DNA of 64,000 nucleotides from Wenyingzhuangia marina (GTDB lineage: Bacteria; Bacteroidota; Bacteroidia; Flavobacteriales; Flavobacteriaceae). Each line of letters opens with the position of its first letter. The stretch's first letter is position 1. The stretch spans positions 434,001-498,000 of the forward strand of contig NZ_FQXQ01000001.1 in NCBI RefSeq assembly GCF_900130035.1. The letters are read 5' to 3'. The notes under the pieces are model-generated. The model saw nothing but the letters and a program-made list of their open reading frames with translations, ran no database searches and was not told the origin of the DNA. This document shows, one piece after another, positions 1 through 8,275 of this stretch. The position numbers were made by a program, and so were the translations under genes.

Positions 1-809
1 GCACAAACAAACTAACAGTAAACACTACAGAATTTAATATTTCTGTAGATGAAAACACAACTACTGACACTACTTTGGAAACCATTACAGCAAGTACAGA
101 AAGTGGAACAATTACTTATACCCTAACATCCGTTACCCCCAATGGAGCTATTAAATTAGGTACAGGTGGAGAAATTTTAGTAGACGATGATACTTTATTT
201 GATTTTGAAACTCATACTACTATATCTGCCTCCATAAATGTTAGCAATGGAACAGAAACCAAAGAAGTGACCATTACCATTAATATTAATGATGTTGATG
301 AAAACACGCAAGTTAACTTAGATAAAAACAGTATTATTTCTATAAATAGTGATGATTTTAATTTAACGGCTACTAAAATTGTATTACAAAAAGTACGTTC
401 ATTTAAACCCGAACCTTACTTAGAATACATTTATACAATTAAGTTGATAGATGCCAATAACCACGGCCCATTAATTATGTGGATATCCGATTTACCGACG
501 ACTACCAAAACTTATACCCAAGCACAAACTAAATCTGATGCTGAATTGCAGACAGATGAATTTAATATTGAATACATAAGAACTCCTGAAAACAGTTATC
601 TATATGGGCTTGGAGAAAACGCTCCTATTCACAACTTAGAAGCTGTACTAGAGAACAACGTAGTTACTTTTAACATTGCTGCTATTGAACTTTCCGGGAG
701 TTCGGTTTTTGATATGAAAAGACAAAAAGTAAATATTAGTTTTTCCGTAGCCTTGGAAGACATTGAAAATCACCCTGGAATAGCAAGAACTTATGATCTT
801 GTTCCTTAA
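1..809 (+). CDS. Cadherin-repeat surface protein, C-terminal part (5' partial)
   Basis: The reading frame is open from the first bases of the window, so the true start lies upstream and only about 268 C-terminal residues are seen. The visible N-terminal part fits one cadherin-like repeat: it contains VDEN, a GTITYTL strand, a G-x-I-x-V-DDD-x-L-FDFE calcium-site-like stretch and the closing ITININDVDEN. The last 140 or so residues are a separate domain that I do not recognise. No type IX sorting domain (PNP motif, Lys-rich end) is present; the protein ends in TYDLVP. Cadherin repeats of this kind occur in secreted or surface adhesins of Flavobacteriaceae. Its role is unknown; surface location is inferred from the repeat type only. 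Confidence 0.7.
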   Translation, partial: TNKLTVNTTEFNISVDENTTTDTTLETITASTESGTITYTLTSVTPNGAIKLGTGGEILVDDDTLFDFETHTTISASINVSNGTETKEVTITININDVDENTQVNLDKNSIISINSDDFNLTATKIVLQKVRSFKPEPYLEYIYTIKLIDANNHGPLIMWISDLPTTTKTYTQAQTKSDAELQTDEFNIEYIRTPENSYLYGLGENAPIHNLEAVLENNVVTFNIAAIELSGSSVFDMKRQKVNISFSVALEDIENHPGIARTYDLVP

Positions 810-910
810 GAAAAAAATATTTAAATAAACAAAAGTACCGTTTAACGATGTTGTATTTCATACAAACCTAAAAAATGTTAAATAATAAATAATTTCAAAA
901 ATGAATTCTT

Positions 911-1912
911 ATGAAATCATTATTCAAATACCTAATCACTTTAATTTTCCTTTTTTTAGGAATTTCAAGTCCTATCAATGCACAAAAATCAATACAAGAA
1001 TTGGCTGAATTGAAAGATAAAAAATGGGACAAATTAGTGAAATCTCATAAATCAGGATTAAATAATGTTTATGCAGTTGAAGGCTTAATAAGTATTGATT
1101 TATTAGATAAAGCTAATTTACCAAACCCAAAAACCGCTGGAGTTATTACCTTTCAACTTTGGGATGAATCTGTTACAAAGAGTAGTAAAGCTGGGAATTA
1201 TACATACTACGAAAAAAACTTTTTAACCCCTTCAGGAAGTAATGTAATTTCAAATAAACTTATCGAAACTATACTACCAGAGATAAAAAATAATTTTAAA
1301 CAAGCTAATATAAATTTGATGGAGCCTAAGGAATTTGCATCTTCTGAGGACAAGCAAAAAATCTATAACGAGGGAGGTGAAAGAGTTGAATTAAGTGGCC
1401 TTCTCAAAGCATTTTCTGGTGGACTTTTAGCTAGACTTCAAGGTAAAAGAGATGGTCAAGGAACATTAAGTGCTGATGGCTATGCATTTTATCCCATTAC
1501 AGCTAGTATCATAGCGACAGATTTCAAAGCGCCTTCCACAATTGGATTAATAACAGAAGAGTTAGAATTGGATGCTTCATTAATCATAAGTGTAAAAGTT
1601 AGTATTGAAAAAGGCGGTAAGTCACTTATGTTTCGAGGAATGGAACTAGCTTTAATTGGCCCTATTAATGATAATAAATCTATAAACTACAGTGGTCGAA
1701 TAGGAGCAAAGACAATGAATAAGTATAGAGATGGCGTTCTTTACTCAGTTGCCTATTTTGGTGTAGACGATATTCAGATTGCAAAAATTAATAAAAAAAG
1801 TGGTGAAATTAAGGAATGGTATTTGGATGGATTTGAAAAAATGTCAGGTAGACTTACTACTGATTTATTGTATGGATTAGAAAAATTTAAAAATCTGGAT
1901 AAAAAGAAATAA
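911..1912 (+). CDS. Secreted protein of unknown function
   Basis: The 333-residue product begins with a clear signal peptide: Lys at position 3, a hydrophobic core LITLIFLFLGIS and a likely cleavage after NAQ near residue 25. The mature part is mixed alpha/beta with many charged residues, has no cysteine-rich or catalytic motif that I recognise, and lacks a lipobox and a type IX tail. It is probably periplasmic or, less likely, an outer-membrane-associated protein. It stands alone between the cadherin protein and a convergent TonB receptor, and a bidirectional hairpin terminator follows it. I cannot assign a family. Confidence 0.75.
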   Translation: MKSLFKYLITLIFLFLGISSPINAQKSIQELAELKDKKWDKLVKSHKSGLNNVYAVEGLISIDLLDKANLPNPKTAGVITFQLWDESVTKSSKAGNYTYYEKNFLTPSGSNVISNKLIETILPEIKNNFKQANINLMEPKEFASSEDKQKIYNEGGERVELSGLLKAFSGGLLARLQGKRDGQGTLSADGYAFYPITASIIATDFKAPSTIGLITEELELDASLIISVKVSIEKGGKSLMFRGMELALIGPINDNKSINYSGRIGAKTMNKYRDGVLYSVAYFGVDDIQIAKINKKSGEIKEWYLDGFEKMSGRLTTDLLYGLEKFKNLDKKK

Positions 1913-1987
1913 AGTACAAAAACACAACACCATGTATATCAAAAAATTTGGGATGCTATGTATTAAACAATGCATCTAAAATAAAGC

Positions 1988-2013
1988 AAGGGCAGTTCTT
2001 TTGAACTGCCCTT
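1988..2013. terminator. Bidirectional terminator between convergent genes
   Basis: A perfect 11-bp stem (AAGGGCAGTTC, loop TTTT, GAACTGCCCTT) lies between the plus-strand secreted protein and the minus-strand TonB receptor. The T-tracts on each side are short, so strength is uncertain, but position and symmetry fit a shared terminator. Confidence 0.65.
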
Positions 2014-2043
2014 ACTTCTTACAACTATAATTAACTATAAATC

Positions 2044-4266
2044 CTAAAATTTATATGCGATGGTTCCTTTTACAAAAAATGGTGTTCCTGGAGTAAAGTG
2101 AATTTCTTCAACAGAGCTACCACTAGGTTCATTTGCTAAACGAGATTCTGTAGCAAACTGTGTTTCGTTCCACTCAACATCAAATAAGTTTTGAATTTGT
2201 ACTCCCAACTCAAACTTTTCCCAAATGTAACCCATGTTTAAATTGGTTACGGTATATCCTTCTGCCACAATAGAATTGTCCTCATTGGCTGGTCTATCTT
2301 TTATATGCAAAGCATTAATTCCTGCATAAAATCCTAAATCTTTTTTATAAGAAACTCCTCCCTTTAAAGTAAAATATGGAGCTAAAGGCACATAATCTTG
2401 TCCACTTGGTTCATCTCTAAATCTTGCATGTGTATAATTGGCATCAAAGTTTACAAACAAGGCTTTTATAGGCTGATATCTTGTATTGAAAGAAACTCCT
2501 TGTCTTACAGATGCTCCATTAGGCTCTACAATTCCTGCATCTCCTACATATACAAATTCTTGCTCAGACAACATGGCCCATAAATCTAATCCTAATAATA
2601 ATTTTGGAGTAGTTTTCCATACGAAACCTGCATCTGTACTATATGCCTTTGGAATAGCATTTGCCTGAGAAGTGATAATCAATCTACTATCATTAGTATG
2701 AAAACCTTGACCTACCTTAAAGTAAGACTGAAAAGAATTGTTTGGTGTATAACTAACACTTAATCTTGGACTTAGAATGGCTGCTGATTGTTCTTTTAAT
2801 TTAAAACCTGTTGTATTATTATCTTCTAAAAAATCTTGATATCCAAAAAACACATAATCTAATCTTAATGATGGATTTACCGACCATTTATTAAATTGAA
2901 AAGCTGCACTAGCATATCCAAAATAATTGGTTTCGTTAACATCTCCGTATCGAAGTCTTTCTAAAATTTCTGATTTGTTTTTAGTTTCAGACAACTGATT
3001 ATTTCCTACCATATCAGTTCTTAATCCAACTCCTCCGTTAATTACAACTTCAGTATTTCCCCATATGATTTCTTTTTGATAATCTGAATTGTATCCAAAA
3101 ATATCTCTTCCTTCAGACTGGTAAATTTGATCTCCATCATCCTCATTATTTAAGAAGAAAGTAAAATTAGAATACAAATCAAAGTTGTATTTAGAGTAAT
3201 ATGCAAAATGTTTCATTTGCGAATTATCATCATATTTCTGGATCATTCTTAAAGAAACATTGGTTCTTGATGTTTCTCCACCTTCAGCATCATCAATAGC
3301 TCCAAAACGAGTAATACTTCCATTATCTACAGCTCTTTGTGGAATTTGACCCGAGGCATTCCAACTACTTACAAAATGAGAAAATGAGAATTCTAATTTT
3401 GTGTTGTTATAGGTTTTAAAATATTTACTATTGATATTAAATCTTTTAAAATTTTGTGGACTTTCAAAAGGACCATCGGAGTTTAAATTTTCAATAGCCA
3501 CATAAGCACTCTCATCCGTTTTATCTAAAAAAGTATTCATAAAAAGCAATCGCTTGGTATTAAACTGTCCTCCTTCTAACTTAATTAAGTTATGATCTAA
3601 ATTTTCTTTACTCTTTAAATTTACCGTCCCAGTTGTGGCAAAGTTTCCTTGACTAAAATGGTAAGGTCCAGCTTTAAAATCTATCTTATCAACCGTTTCT
3701 GGAATAACAAAATGTAAATCTGCATATCCTTGTCCGTGTGCATGAGAAACCATGTTTACTGGCATTCCATCAACATTTACTTGTAAATCTGTACCGTGAT
3801 CAATATCAAAACCTCTATAAAATATTTGTTCTGCTTTTCCTCCTCCAGCGTGTTGACCTATAATTAAACCTGGTACTTTTGTTAATAATTCTTGAGATGA
3901 TTTTACAGGATTGCGTTCTACATCTATACTTGTAATAATTTTGTCTTCATTTATTTCTGGAGACAACATTATCTGATCTAAATCAATTGTATTCGGCTTT
4001 ACAGTAATATTTACCTTATTATTTTTATAAATAATTTGCTTTGTTTCAAATCCCATTTTATTAAAAACAAGGGTATCTCCAACTTTTAACCCTTCCATTT
4101 CAAAAACACCTTTAAAATTGGTATGTGCATGATTTTGTGTTCTTTGGTTAATCACATACATAAACTCTACAGGTCTGTTTTTTTCATCTGAAACAACACC
4201 TTTTAATGTTTGCGAAACCCCTGTTACAGAGATAAATAAAAATAACAACCAACTAAATTTTTTCAT
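2044..4266 (-). CDS. TonB-dependent outer-membrane receptor
   Basis: This 740-residue protein has a signal peptide ending near VSQ (residue 19), a carboxypeptidase-regulatory-like beta-sandwich (about 20-100), a plug domain (about 115-215, with LLTKVPGLIIG, a YRGFDIDHGTDLQV stretch and VNVDGMPVN) and a C-terminal 22-strand-type barrel that closes with an aromatic residue (IAYKF). The plug carries a His-rich stretch, SHAHGQGYADLHF, which could contact a metal or polar ligand. The gene lacks a SusD partner, so it is not a typical SusC pair. It is the last gene of a minus-strand set with a TPR lipoprotein and two DUF4331 proteins, 12 bp after the TPR gene. The substrate is unknown. Confidence 0.9.
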   Translation of the reverse strand: MKKFSWLLFLFISVTGVSQTLKGVVSDEKNRPVEFMYVINQRTQNHAHTNFKGVFEMEGLKVGDTLVFNKMGFETKQIIYKNNKVNITVKPNTIDLDQIMLSPEINEDKIITSIDVERNPVKSSQELLTKVPGLIIGQHAGGGKAEQIFYRGFDIDHGTDLQVNVDGMPVNMVSHAHGQGYADLHFVIPETVDKIDFKAGPYHFSQGNFATTGTVNLKSKENLDHNLIKLEGGQFNTKRLLFMNTFLDKTDESAYVAIENLNSDGPFESPQNFKRFNINSKYFKTYNNTKLEFSFSHFVSSWNASGQIPQRAVDNGSITRFGAIDDAEGGETSRTNVSLRMIQKYDDNSQMKHFAYYSKYNFDLYSNFTFFLNNEDDGDQIYQSEGRDIFGYNSDYQKEIIWGNTEVVINGGVGLRTDMVGNNQLSETKNKSEILERLRYGDVNETNYFGYASAAFQFNKWSVNPSLRLDYVFFGYQDFLEDNNTTGFKLKEQSAAILSPRLSVSYTPNNSFQSYFKVGQGFHTNDSRLIITSQANAIPKAYSTDAGFVWKTTPKLLLGLDLWAMLSEQEFVYVGDAGIVEPNGASVRQGVSFNTRYQPIKALFVNFDANYTHARFRDEPSGQDYVPLAPYFTLKGGVSYKKDLGFYAGINALHIKDRPANEDNSIVAEGYTVTNLNMGYIWEKFELGVQIQNLFDVEWNETQFATESRLANEPSGSSVEEIHFTPGTPFFVKGTIAYKF

Positions 4267-4278
4267 TTTTCTATACTT

Positions 4279-5574
4279 TTATAATTTTTCTATTTCAATA
4301 GCCTTTACAGGTCCTAATTCAAATTCAGCACCTAATAATTCTTGTTTCAAAGGTTTAATCAACTCTTTTTTATTATTTAATGCATACACTTTTGCTACTC
4401 TTAATAACACTTCTGGTTCATAAGATTTTAACACCTTATTTTTTTCAATAATTTCCATTCCTTTTGATGGATTTTCTACATGTGCTGCTGCTAAAGCTAA
4501 TAATGAGTATGACTGTGCTGTGGGTCTATTTTGTACTTCTCTCAAAGCCAATTCATAAGCTTGATTATATTCTTTATTGGCCGTTAAAATATCAAAATTA
4601 TATTTATTGTACATCTGCCCGTATCCTGCTTTAGAAACTTCAGACCAATATTGTTCAAAAGTTTGTTTGATGTAGTTGTTATCATACAAGGCTATTTCAT
4701 ATGCTAGTAAATCTAGATCTGCCCCTGCATAACGTTTCTTTACTTTTGAGATGATATATTTTGCTTGATCTATATTTTTATCGTGAGAAAAAGCAATCCA
4801 TGCAATTTTTTTTAAGGCATATACATCAGCCGGATTTTTTTCTAATGTTTTTAAATAATATTGATATGATTTTTCAATATCTCCATGATGTCCATAATAA
4901 TCAGCCAAATTGGTTTCACACCACGTAATCAATCCTTCATAACCTTTTTCTTTGGCTCCTTGTAAAGCTTCTTCCATGTAAGAAATAGTCGCGTCTAGAT
5001 TTCCTTCATGATCTTGCCATTTTGCTATTCTAATTAAATAATCAAAAGACCTTTTATTTTCTATGTTTGATAAGTATTTCTTCGCTATTTCGTTGTTTCC
5101 CAATTCCAAATGAACGTCAAACAACATTTTAATGGTTTCTTGTTTTTTGTCTCCATTTGCTTCTGCGGTTTCTAATAAATCTAAAGCTTTTTTAAACTGG
5201 TGTTGTGAAATATAATTTCTGGCCAATGCTCTTAAATAACCCGATTGTTTAGAACCTGATCGTTCCACGGCATTTTTTAACAACATTTCTGCTTTCTTTA
5301 AATGTTCAATATTTCCTGTTTTAGAAAACAATTGATTTTCTATTCCTGCAATTTCTGCATTGTATGGAAACTGAGTAGGAGTAGCTGCTAACTTATCCTC
5401 CCAAAATTTTAAATTGGTTTGTAATTTTTTAAGCGATACATCTTCAGACAATTCTAAATACGGTTGAATATCTTGTAGTTGTACTACTTGCTTTTTTTCT
5501 TGGTTACAAGAAATAAGTAAAACCAGTAAAAGTGTACTACTAGTTATTTTTATTAAGTAATTTATAGTTTTCAT
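4279..5574 (-). CDS. TPR-repeat lipoprotein
   Basis: The 431-residue product starts with a lipoprotein signal (LLLVLLISC, lipid-modified Cys at residue 23). The rest is helical with tandem tetratricopeptide-like repeats, for example the segments around LDLLETAEANG, ATISYMEEALQGA and KSYQYYLKTLEKNPADVYALKKIAW. Such proteins act as scaffolds for envelope complexes. The gene lies 12 bp before the TonB receptor and 70 bp after the lipoprotein half of the DUF4331 pair. That spacing suggests that it assists the receptor or the DUF4331 proteins, but this is inference. A hairpin in the upstream 70 bp may reduce its expression relative to the DUF4331 genes. Confidence 0.85.
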   Translation of the reverse strand: MKTINYLIKITSSTLLLVLLISCNQEKKQVVQLQDIQPYLELSEDVSLKKLQTNLKFWEDKLAATPTQFPYNAEIAGIENQLFSKTGNIEHLKKAEMLLKNAVERSGSKQSGYLRALARNYISQHQFKKALDLLETAEANGDKKQETIKMLFDVHLELGNNEIAKKYLSNIENKRSFDYLIRIAKWQDHEGNLDATISYMEEALQGAKEKGYEGLITWCETNLADYYGHHGDIEKSYQYYLKTLEKNPADVYALKKIAWIAFSHDKNIDQAKYIISKVKKRYAGADLDLLAYEIALYDNNYIKQTFEQYWSEVSKAGYGQMYNKYNFDILTANKEYNQAYELALREVQNRPTAQSYSLLALAAAHVENPSKGMEIIEKNKVLKSYEPEVLLRVAKVYALNNKKELIKPLKQELLGAEFELGPVKAIEIEKL

Positions 5575-5603
5575 AGTGTGAAGATTTTAGATTAAAAAAT
5601 ATT

Positions 5604-5626
5604 AAATGCTGGCTTAGCCAGCATTT
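5604..5626 (-). terminator. Hairpin between the DUF4331 pair and the TPR/TonB genes
   Basis: A perfect 10-bp stem (AAATGCTGGC, loop TTA, GCCAGCATTT) is followed on the minus strand by a T-rich run. It sits between two genes that read in the same direction. It may terminate or attenuate transcription so that the DUF4331 genes are made in excess over the receptor. Confidence 0.6.
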
Positions 5627-5644
5627 AATAAGCTTATTTGGCTA

Positions 5645-6196
5645 TTACCAAGGAGAAGCTAAATATGGGAAACTTGTTAAGAATTCTTTATCATTTGCAT
5701 CTACATGGTCATCAGATAATGCTGGGTTTTCAGTAAAGTCTTCCCCACCAAAAATTAATAATAACTCTACAGTAATTACATCATCTGCTAAAGCTCTACC
5801 TGTTAACACATTGGTTCCATCGTAAAAAGTAGTTTTACCATCTAAAGAAACATTTAATACATCTGTAGCTAACAAATTAGTAAAAGCTGTTGATGTTTGC
5901 ATTAATGCATTCTTATCTGTACTTACATTAAAAGCAGGACTTAAAGCCTCTAAATTTGTTTTAAACATACTTGCATAAGCAGCTCCTTGTTGTGAAGGAA
6001 TGGTAGTGTTAAAATTATCTTTACTATTTGCAGATACAAATACGGTGTTTACTGCTGGTCTACCCATTTGATCTTCCAAAGCATAAGTTGCTGTCATTGG
6101 GGTTTCCATTTCTTTATCATCATCATTATTTGAACAGTTAAACGAAACTGCTGCTACTATTAACGATAATCCTATTGTTGTTATTTTGCGTATCAT
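5645..6196 (-). CDS. DUF4331-type lipoprotein, C-terminal half of the family
   Basis: The 183-residue product has its own lipoprotein signal (IVAAVSFNC, Cys at residue 21) followed by an acidic spacer. The mature part resembles the C-terminal half of longer DUF4331 proteins: QMGRPAVNTVF, a TGRALADDVITVELLLIFGG stretch, DDHVDANDKEF and the closing SFPYLASPW. It therefore appears that the usual single DUF4331 chain is divided between this gene and the one 19 bp upstream. The family has no established biochemical role. Location is expected to be the periplasmic face of a membrane. Confidence 0.8.
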   Translation of the reverse strand: MIRKITTIGLSLIVAAVSFNCSNNDDDKEMETPMTATYALEDQMGRPAVNTVFVSANSKDNFNTTIPSQQGAAYASMFKTNLEALSPAFNVSTDKNALMQTSTAFTNLLATDVLNVSLDGKTTFYDGTNVLTGRALADDVITVELLLIFGGEDFTENPALSDDHVDANDKEFLTSFPYLASPW

Positions 6197-6215
6197 AATT
6201 TTTCAGTTTTAAATG

Positions 6216-6884
6216 TTATTGTTTTCTTTTTGTAGTTACCCAAGTATTGATAGTTCCTGTACCACCAATCATACTTTTTGGTACTTCTACTACTACTGAT
6301 AATACATTTGTACCAGCAAAAGTATCTGCTCCTGGATTATTAAATCCTCCTGGTGCTGTACCTCCTACAATAGCAGTGTACTGAGCAAAATCCATAAAGA
6401 AAGGATCATCTCTTAATCCTGCAAAAGCTTTTACACCTGTAACAGCAGATGCATTTGTAGTTGTTGTGAATGCATCATTCTTGTAAGGCGTAATTTTCAC
6501 ACTACTCATATACATATCATCTAATATTGTACTCATACTACCTGTTTCATTAGGTACTGCTGGCCCATAAATACTCATGTTTGTTCCTGATGGAATAGCC
6601 TGAATGACATAATCTTCAATTTTGTCATCATTGGTATCAATGTTAAACTCAATCATTACATTAGGATCAAATTTTGCTGATGATGAATTTTCTGGAGTAA
6701 TTAATCCTTGGACATTAGCAACAAAAACTAAATTGTCTGTGTTTTCTCCTTGGAAAGCATAAAAATCAGTAATATCGCTAGTACCTCCTTTTACTTCTGG
6801 AGCATCAATGTGGTCTGCCGCAATAATAGCTCCCGACACAAGAGCAATTGCTGCTAAGCCTAATAAAATTTTACGTGTTTTCAT
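6216..6884 (-). CDS. DUF4331 family protein, N-terminal half
   Basis: The 222-residue product has a Sec signal peptide (KILLGLAAIALVSGAIIA) and begins its mature part with the family hallmark ADHIDAPEVKGG-x-SDITDFYAF. It stops at TWVTTKRKQ, about where full-length DUF4331 proteins go on to the RMGRPAVNTV segment that here lies in the next gene. There is no lipobox, so this half is soluble or exported. First gene of a minus-strand set with the second DUF4331 half, a TPR lipoprotein and a TonB receptor. The upstream region carries a palindromic TTGTACAA and an inverted repeat. Confidence 0.85.
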   Translation of the reverse strand: MKTRKILLGLAAIALVSGAIIAADHIDAPEVKGGTSDITDFYAFQGENTDNLVFVANVQGLITPENSSSAKFDPNVMIEFNIDTNDDKIEDYVIQAIPSGTNMSIYGPAVPNETGSMSTILDDMYMSSVKITPYKNDAFTTTTNASAVTGVKAFAGLRDDPFFMDFAQYTAIVGGTAPGGFNNPGADTFAGTNVLSVVVEVPKSMIGGTGTINTWVTTKRKQ

Positions 6885-6922
6885 AATTGTACTTTTTTAG
6901 TTATTAAAACGTTTGTACAATT
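6885..6922 (-). promoter_or_regulatory. Inverted repeat upstream of the DUF4331 operon
   Basis: AATTGTAC at 6885-6892 and GTACAATT at 6915-6922 form an 8-bp inverted repeat with centres 30 bp apart, about three helical turns. The distal arm lies within a self-palindrome, TTGTACAA (6913-6920). The repeat runs right up to the start codon at 6884. It could be an operator pair or an mRNA hairpin over the start. A weak promoter candidate on the minus strand overlaps the distal arm. Confidence 0.35.
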
Positions 6923-7038
6923 ACTTACGAGAGAAAGTTCAATGCGGTTTTAAAAAGATTAACATTTTTTTATAAAAAAGAAAAAAAACGAACACAAACA
7001 CTTCATTACAAGCATATTAAATAATAAAAAAATATTAT

Positions 7039-7404
7039 TTATAATTCTTGACTGGGGTTCCAAAAAATTTCCTTAAAATTTTGAACCTGATTGTCTTTTA
7101 CCATCACTCCTTCACTTTCTAAAAGTTGTTGCATCAAGTTGGTTCCATCAAAATGATGTTTACCACTTAACATTCCAATTCTATTGACTACTCTATGTGC
7201 AGGAATACTAATATCGCCATGAGAAGCATTCATAGCATAACCAACTATCCTAGCAGATTTTGCAGCTCCCAAGTATTTGGCAATAGCTCCATAGCTAGTA
7301 ACTCTTCCTTCGGGAATTAACTTTGCAACTTGATGTACTCTTTTAAAAAAATCTTTTTTATCTGTTTTCAATAAATTGTTTTGGTATGTTTTGTGATAGC
7401 TCAA
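7039..7404 (-). CDS. Alkyltransferase-like (ATL) DNA-binding protein
   Basis: The 121-residue product is the DNA-binding domain of the O6-alkylguanine-DNA alkyltransferase family: RVTSYGAIAKYLG recognition region, SARIVGYAM with the arginine finger R52, and the active-site loop IPAHRVVNR. The usual PCHR has become P68-A69-H70-R71, so the alkyl-accepting cysteine is absent. Established knowledge: ATL proteins with Ala or Trp here bind alkylated guanines and recruit nucleotide-excision repair rather than reversing the lesion. The start codon lies only 10 bp from the start of a divergent gene, so its promoter must lie inside that gene or the true start is further in; a TTG at the LLKTDKK stretch is an alternative. 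Confidence 0.9.
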   Translation of the reverse strand: MSYHKTYQNNLLKTDKKDFFKRVHQVAKLIPEGRVTSYGAIAKYLGAAKSARIVGYAMNASHGDISIPAHRVVNRIGMLSGKHHFDGTNLMQQLLESEGVMVKDNQVQNFKEIFWNPSQEL

Positions 7405-7414
7405 ATTTAAAAAA

Positions 7415-8245
7415 ATGAAACAGAAATTACTCTTGCTATGTTTATCATTGTCTCCAATAGTATTCTATGCTCAAAAATTAAACAAAGCAAAAAACAACTT
7501 GAAAAAAGATTCATCTTATAAAGTATCTTATGATAAGATAGAAATTGAAGATGATCAGAGTGATAAAACTTCTTCTTTTCAACACGATTTGGCTTATGAA
7601 CTTATTGCAAAACCAATTCTATTTATAACAAGTTACGTTGGCTATGGACTTTTAGTAGAAACCGTCATGGAAAAAGAAGGGAAACATGCCTATATGGAAC
7701 TTACTCCTTATCCATATATTAATCATTTAAAAGGAGATTATGCTTTTGAAGCAAATGAAGTAACTTTTACAAGATTTGACATTTCAAATCAATTTCTAAC
7801 AGATCAGAATAATACTTATGGAAATAATTTAAATGTAAAATTTAGATTTTTAAAACGTGCTAGTGTTGAATATAATCAACTGTATTTATTAGAAACTCAA
7901 AAATATACCAGCCAATTCTTTACACATGATTTAACGGCTAATTATTACCGAGTAAGAACTCAACATTTAAGTTTACATTACGGTTTAGGGGTTAGCTATG
8001 CTTATTCTGGAGTGAATAAAGCCTATTTTACTTACAACACTGGTATCAGTTATTTTATGAATGTTCCATTAAGTATTAGTTTAGAACATAGGGGAACTCC
8101 TTTTTCTGTAAATGGTATCTATCAAACAAAATTAAATTTTAATTATCATATACATAACTATGTAATACAAGCAGGTTTTAACTTTTATAATATTGGAAAT
8201 GTACATTATAAAATGTTTGGTTTAGGAGGGAAAATATATCTATAA
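7415..8245 (+). CDS. Exported protein, predicted outer-membrane barrel
   Basis: The 276-residue protein has a signal peptide (KLLLLCLSLSPIVFYAQ, cleavage near 20). From about residue 90 it alternates polar and aromatic residues in short strands, such as VKFRFLKRASVEYNQLYLLE and LHYGLGVSYAYSG, and ends in GLGGKIYL, which is typical of a small outer-membrane beta-barrel. No catalytic motif is visible. It is divergent from the ATL gene and convergent with trmB, with which it shares a strong bidirectional terminator. Function unknown. Confidence 0.75.
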   Translation: MKQKLLLLCLSLSPIVFYAQKLNKAKNNLKKDSSYKVSYDKIEIEDDQSDKTSSFQHDLAYELIAKPILFITSYVGYGLLVETVMEKEGKHAYMELTPYPYINHLKGDYAFEANEVTFTRFDISNQFLTDQNNTYGNNLNVKFRFLKRASVEYNQLYLLETQKYTSQFFTHDLTANYYRVRTQHLSLHYGLGVSYAYSGVNKAYFTYNTGISYFMNVPLSISLEHRGTPFSVNGIYQTKLNFNYHIHNYVIQAGFNFYNIGNVHYKMFGLGGKIYL

Positions 8246-8250
8246 AAAAA

Positions 8251-8270
8251 GCCTCTGTTAAAACAGAGGC
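8251..8270. terminator. Bidirectional terminator
   Basis: Stem GCCTCTGTT/AACAGAGGC flanked by A7 on the left and T7 on the right, so it works as a classic intrinsic terminator in both directions. It serves the plus-strand barrel gene and the minus-strand trmB gene. Confidence 0.9.
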
Positions 8271-8275
8271 TTTTT

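Noticed and set aside
5645-6884. DUF4331 pair as one broken gene
   Set aside because: The second part has its own lipoprotein signal and start, and the first part ends cleanly, so two genes are more likely than a frameshift.
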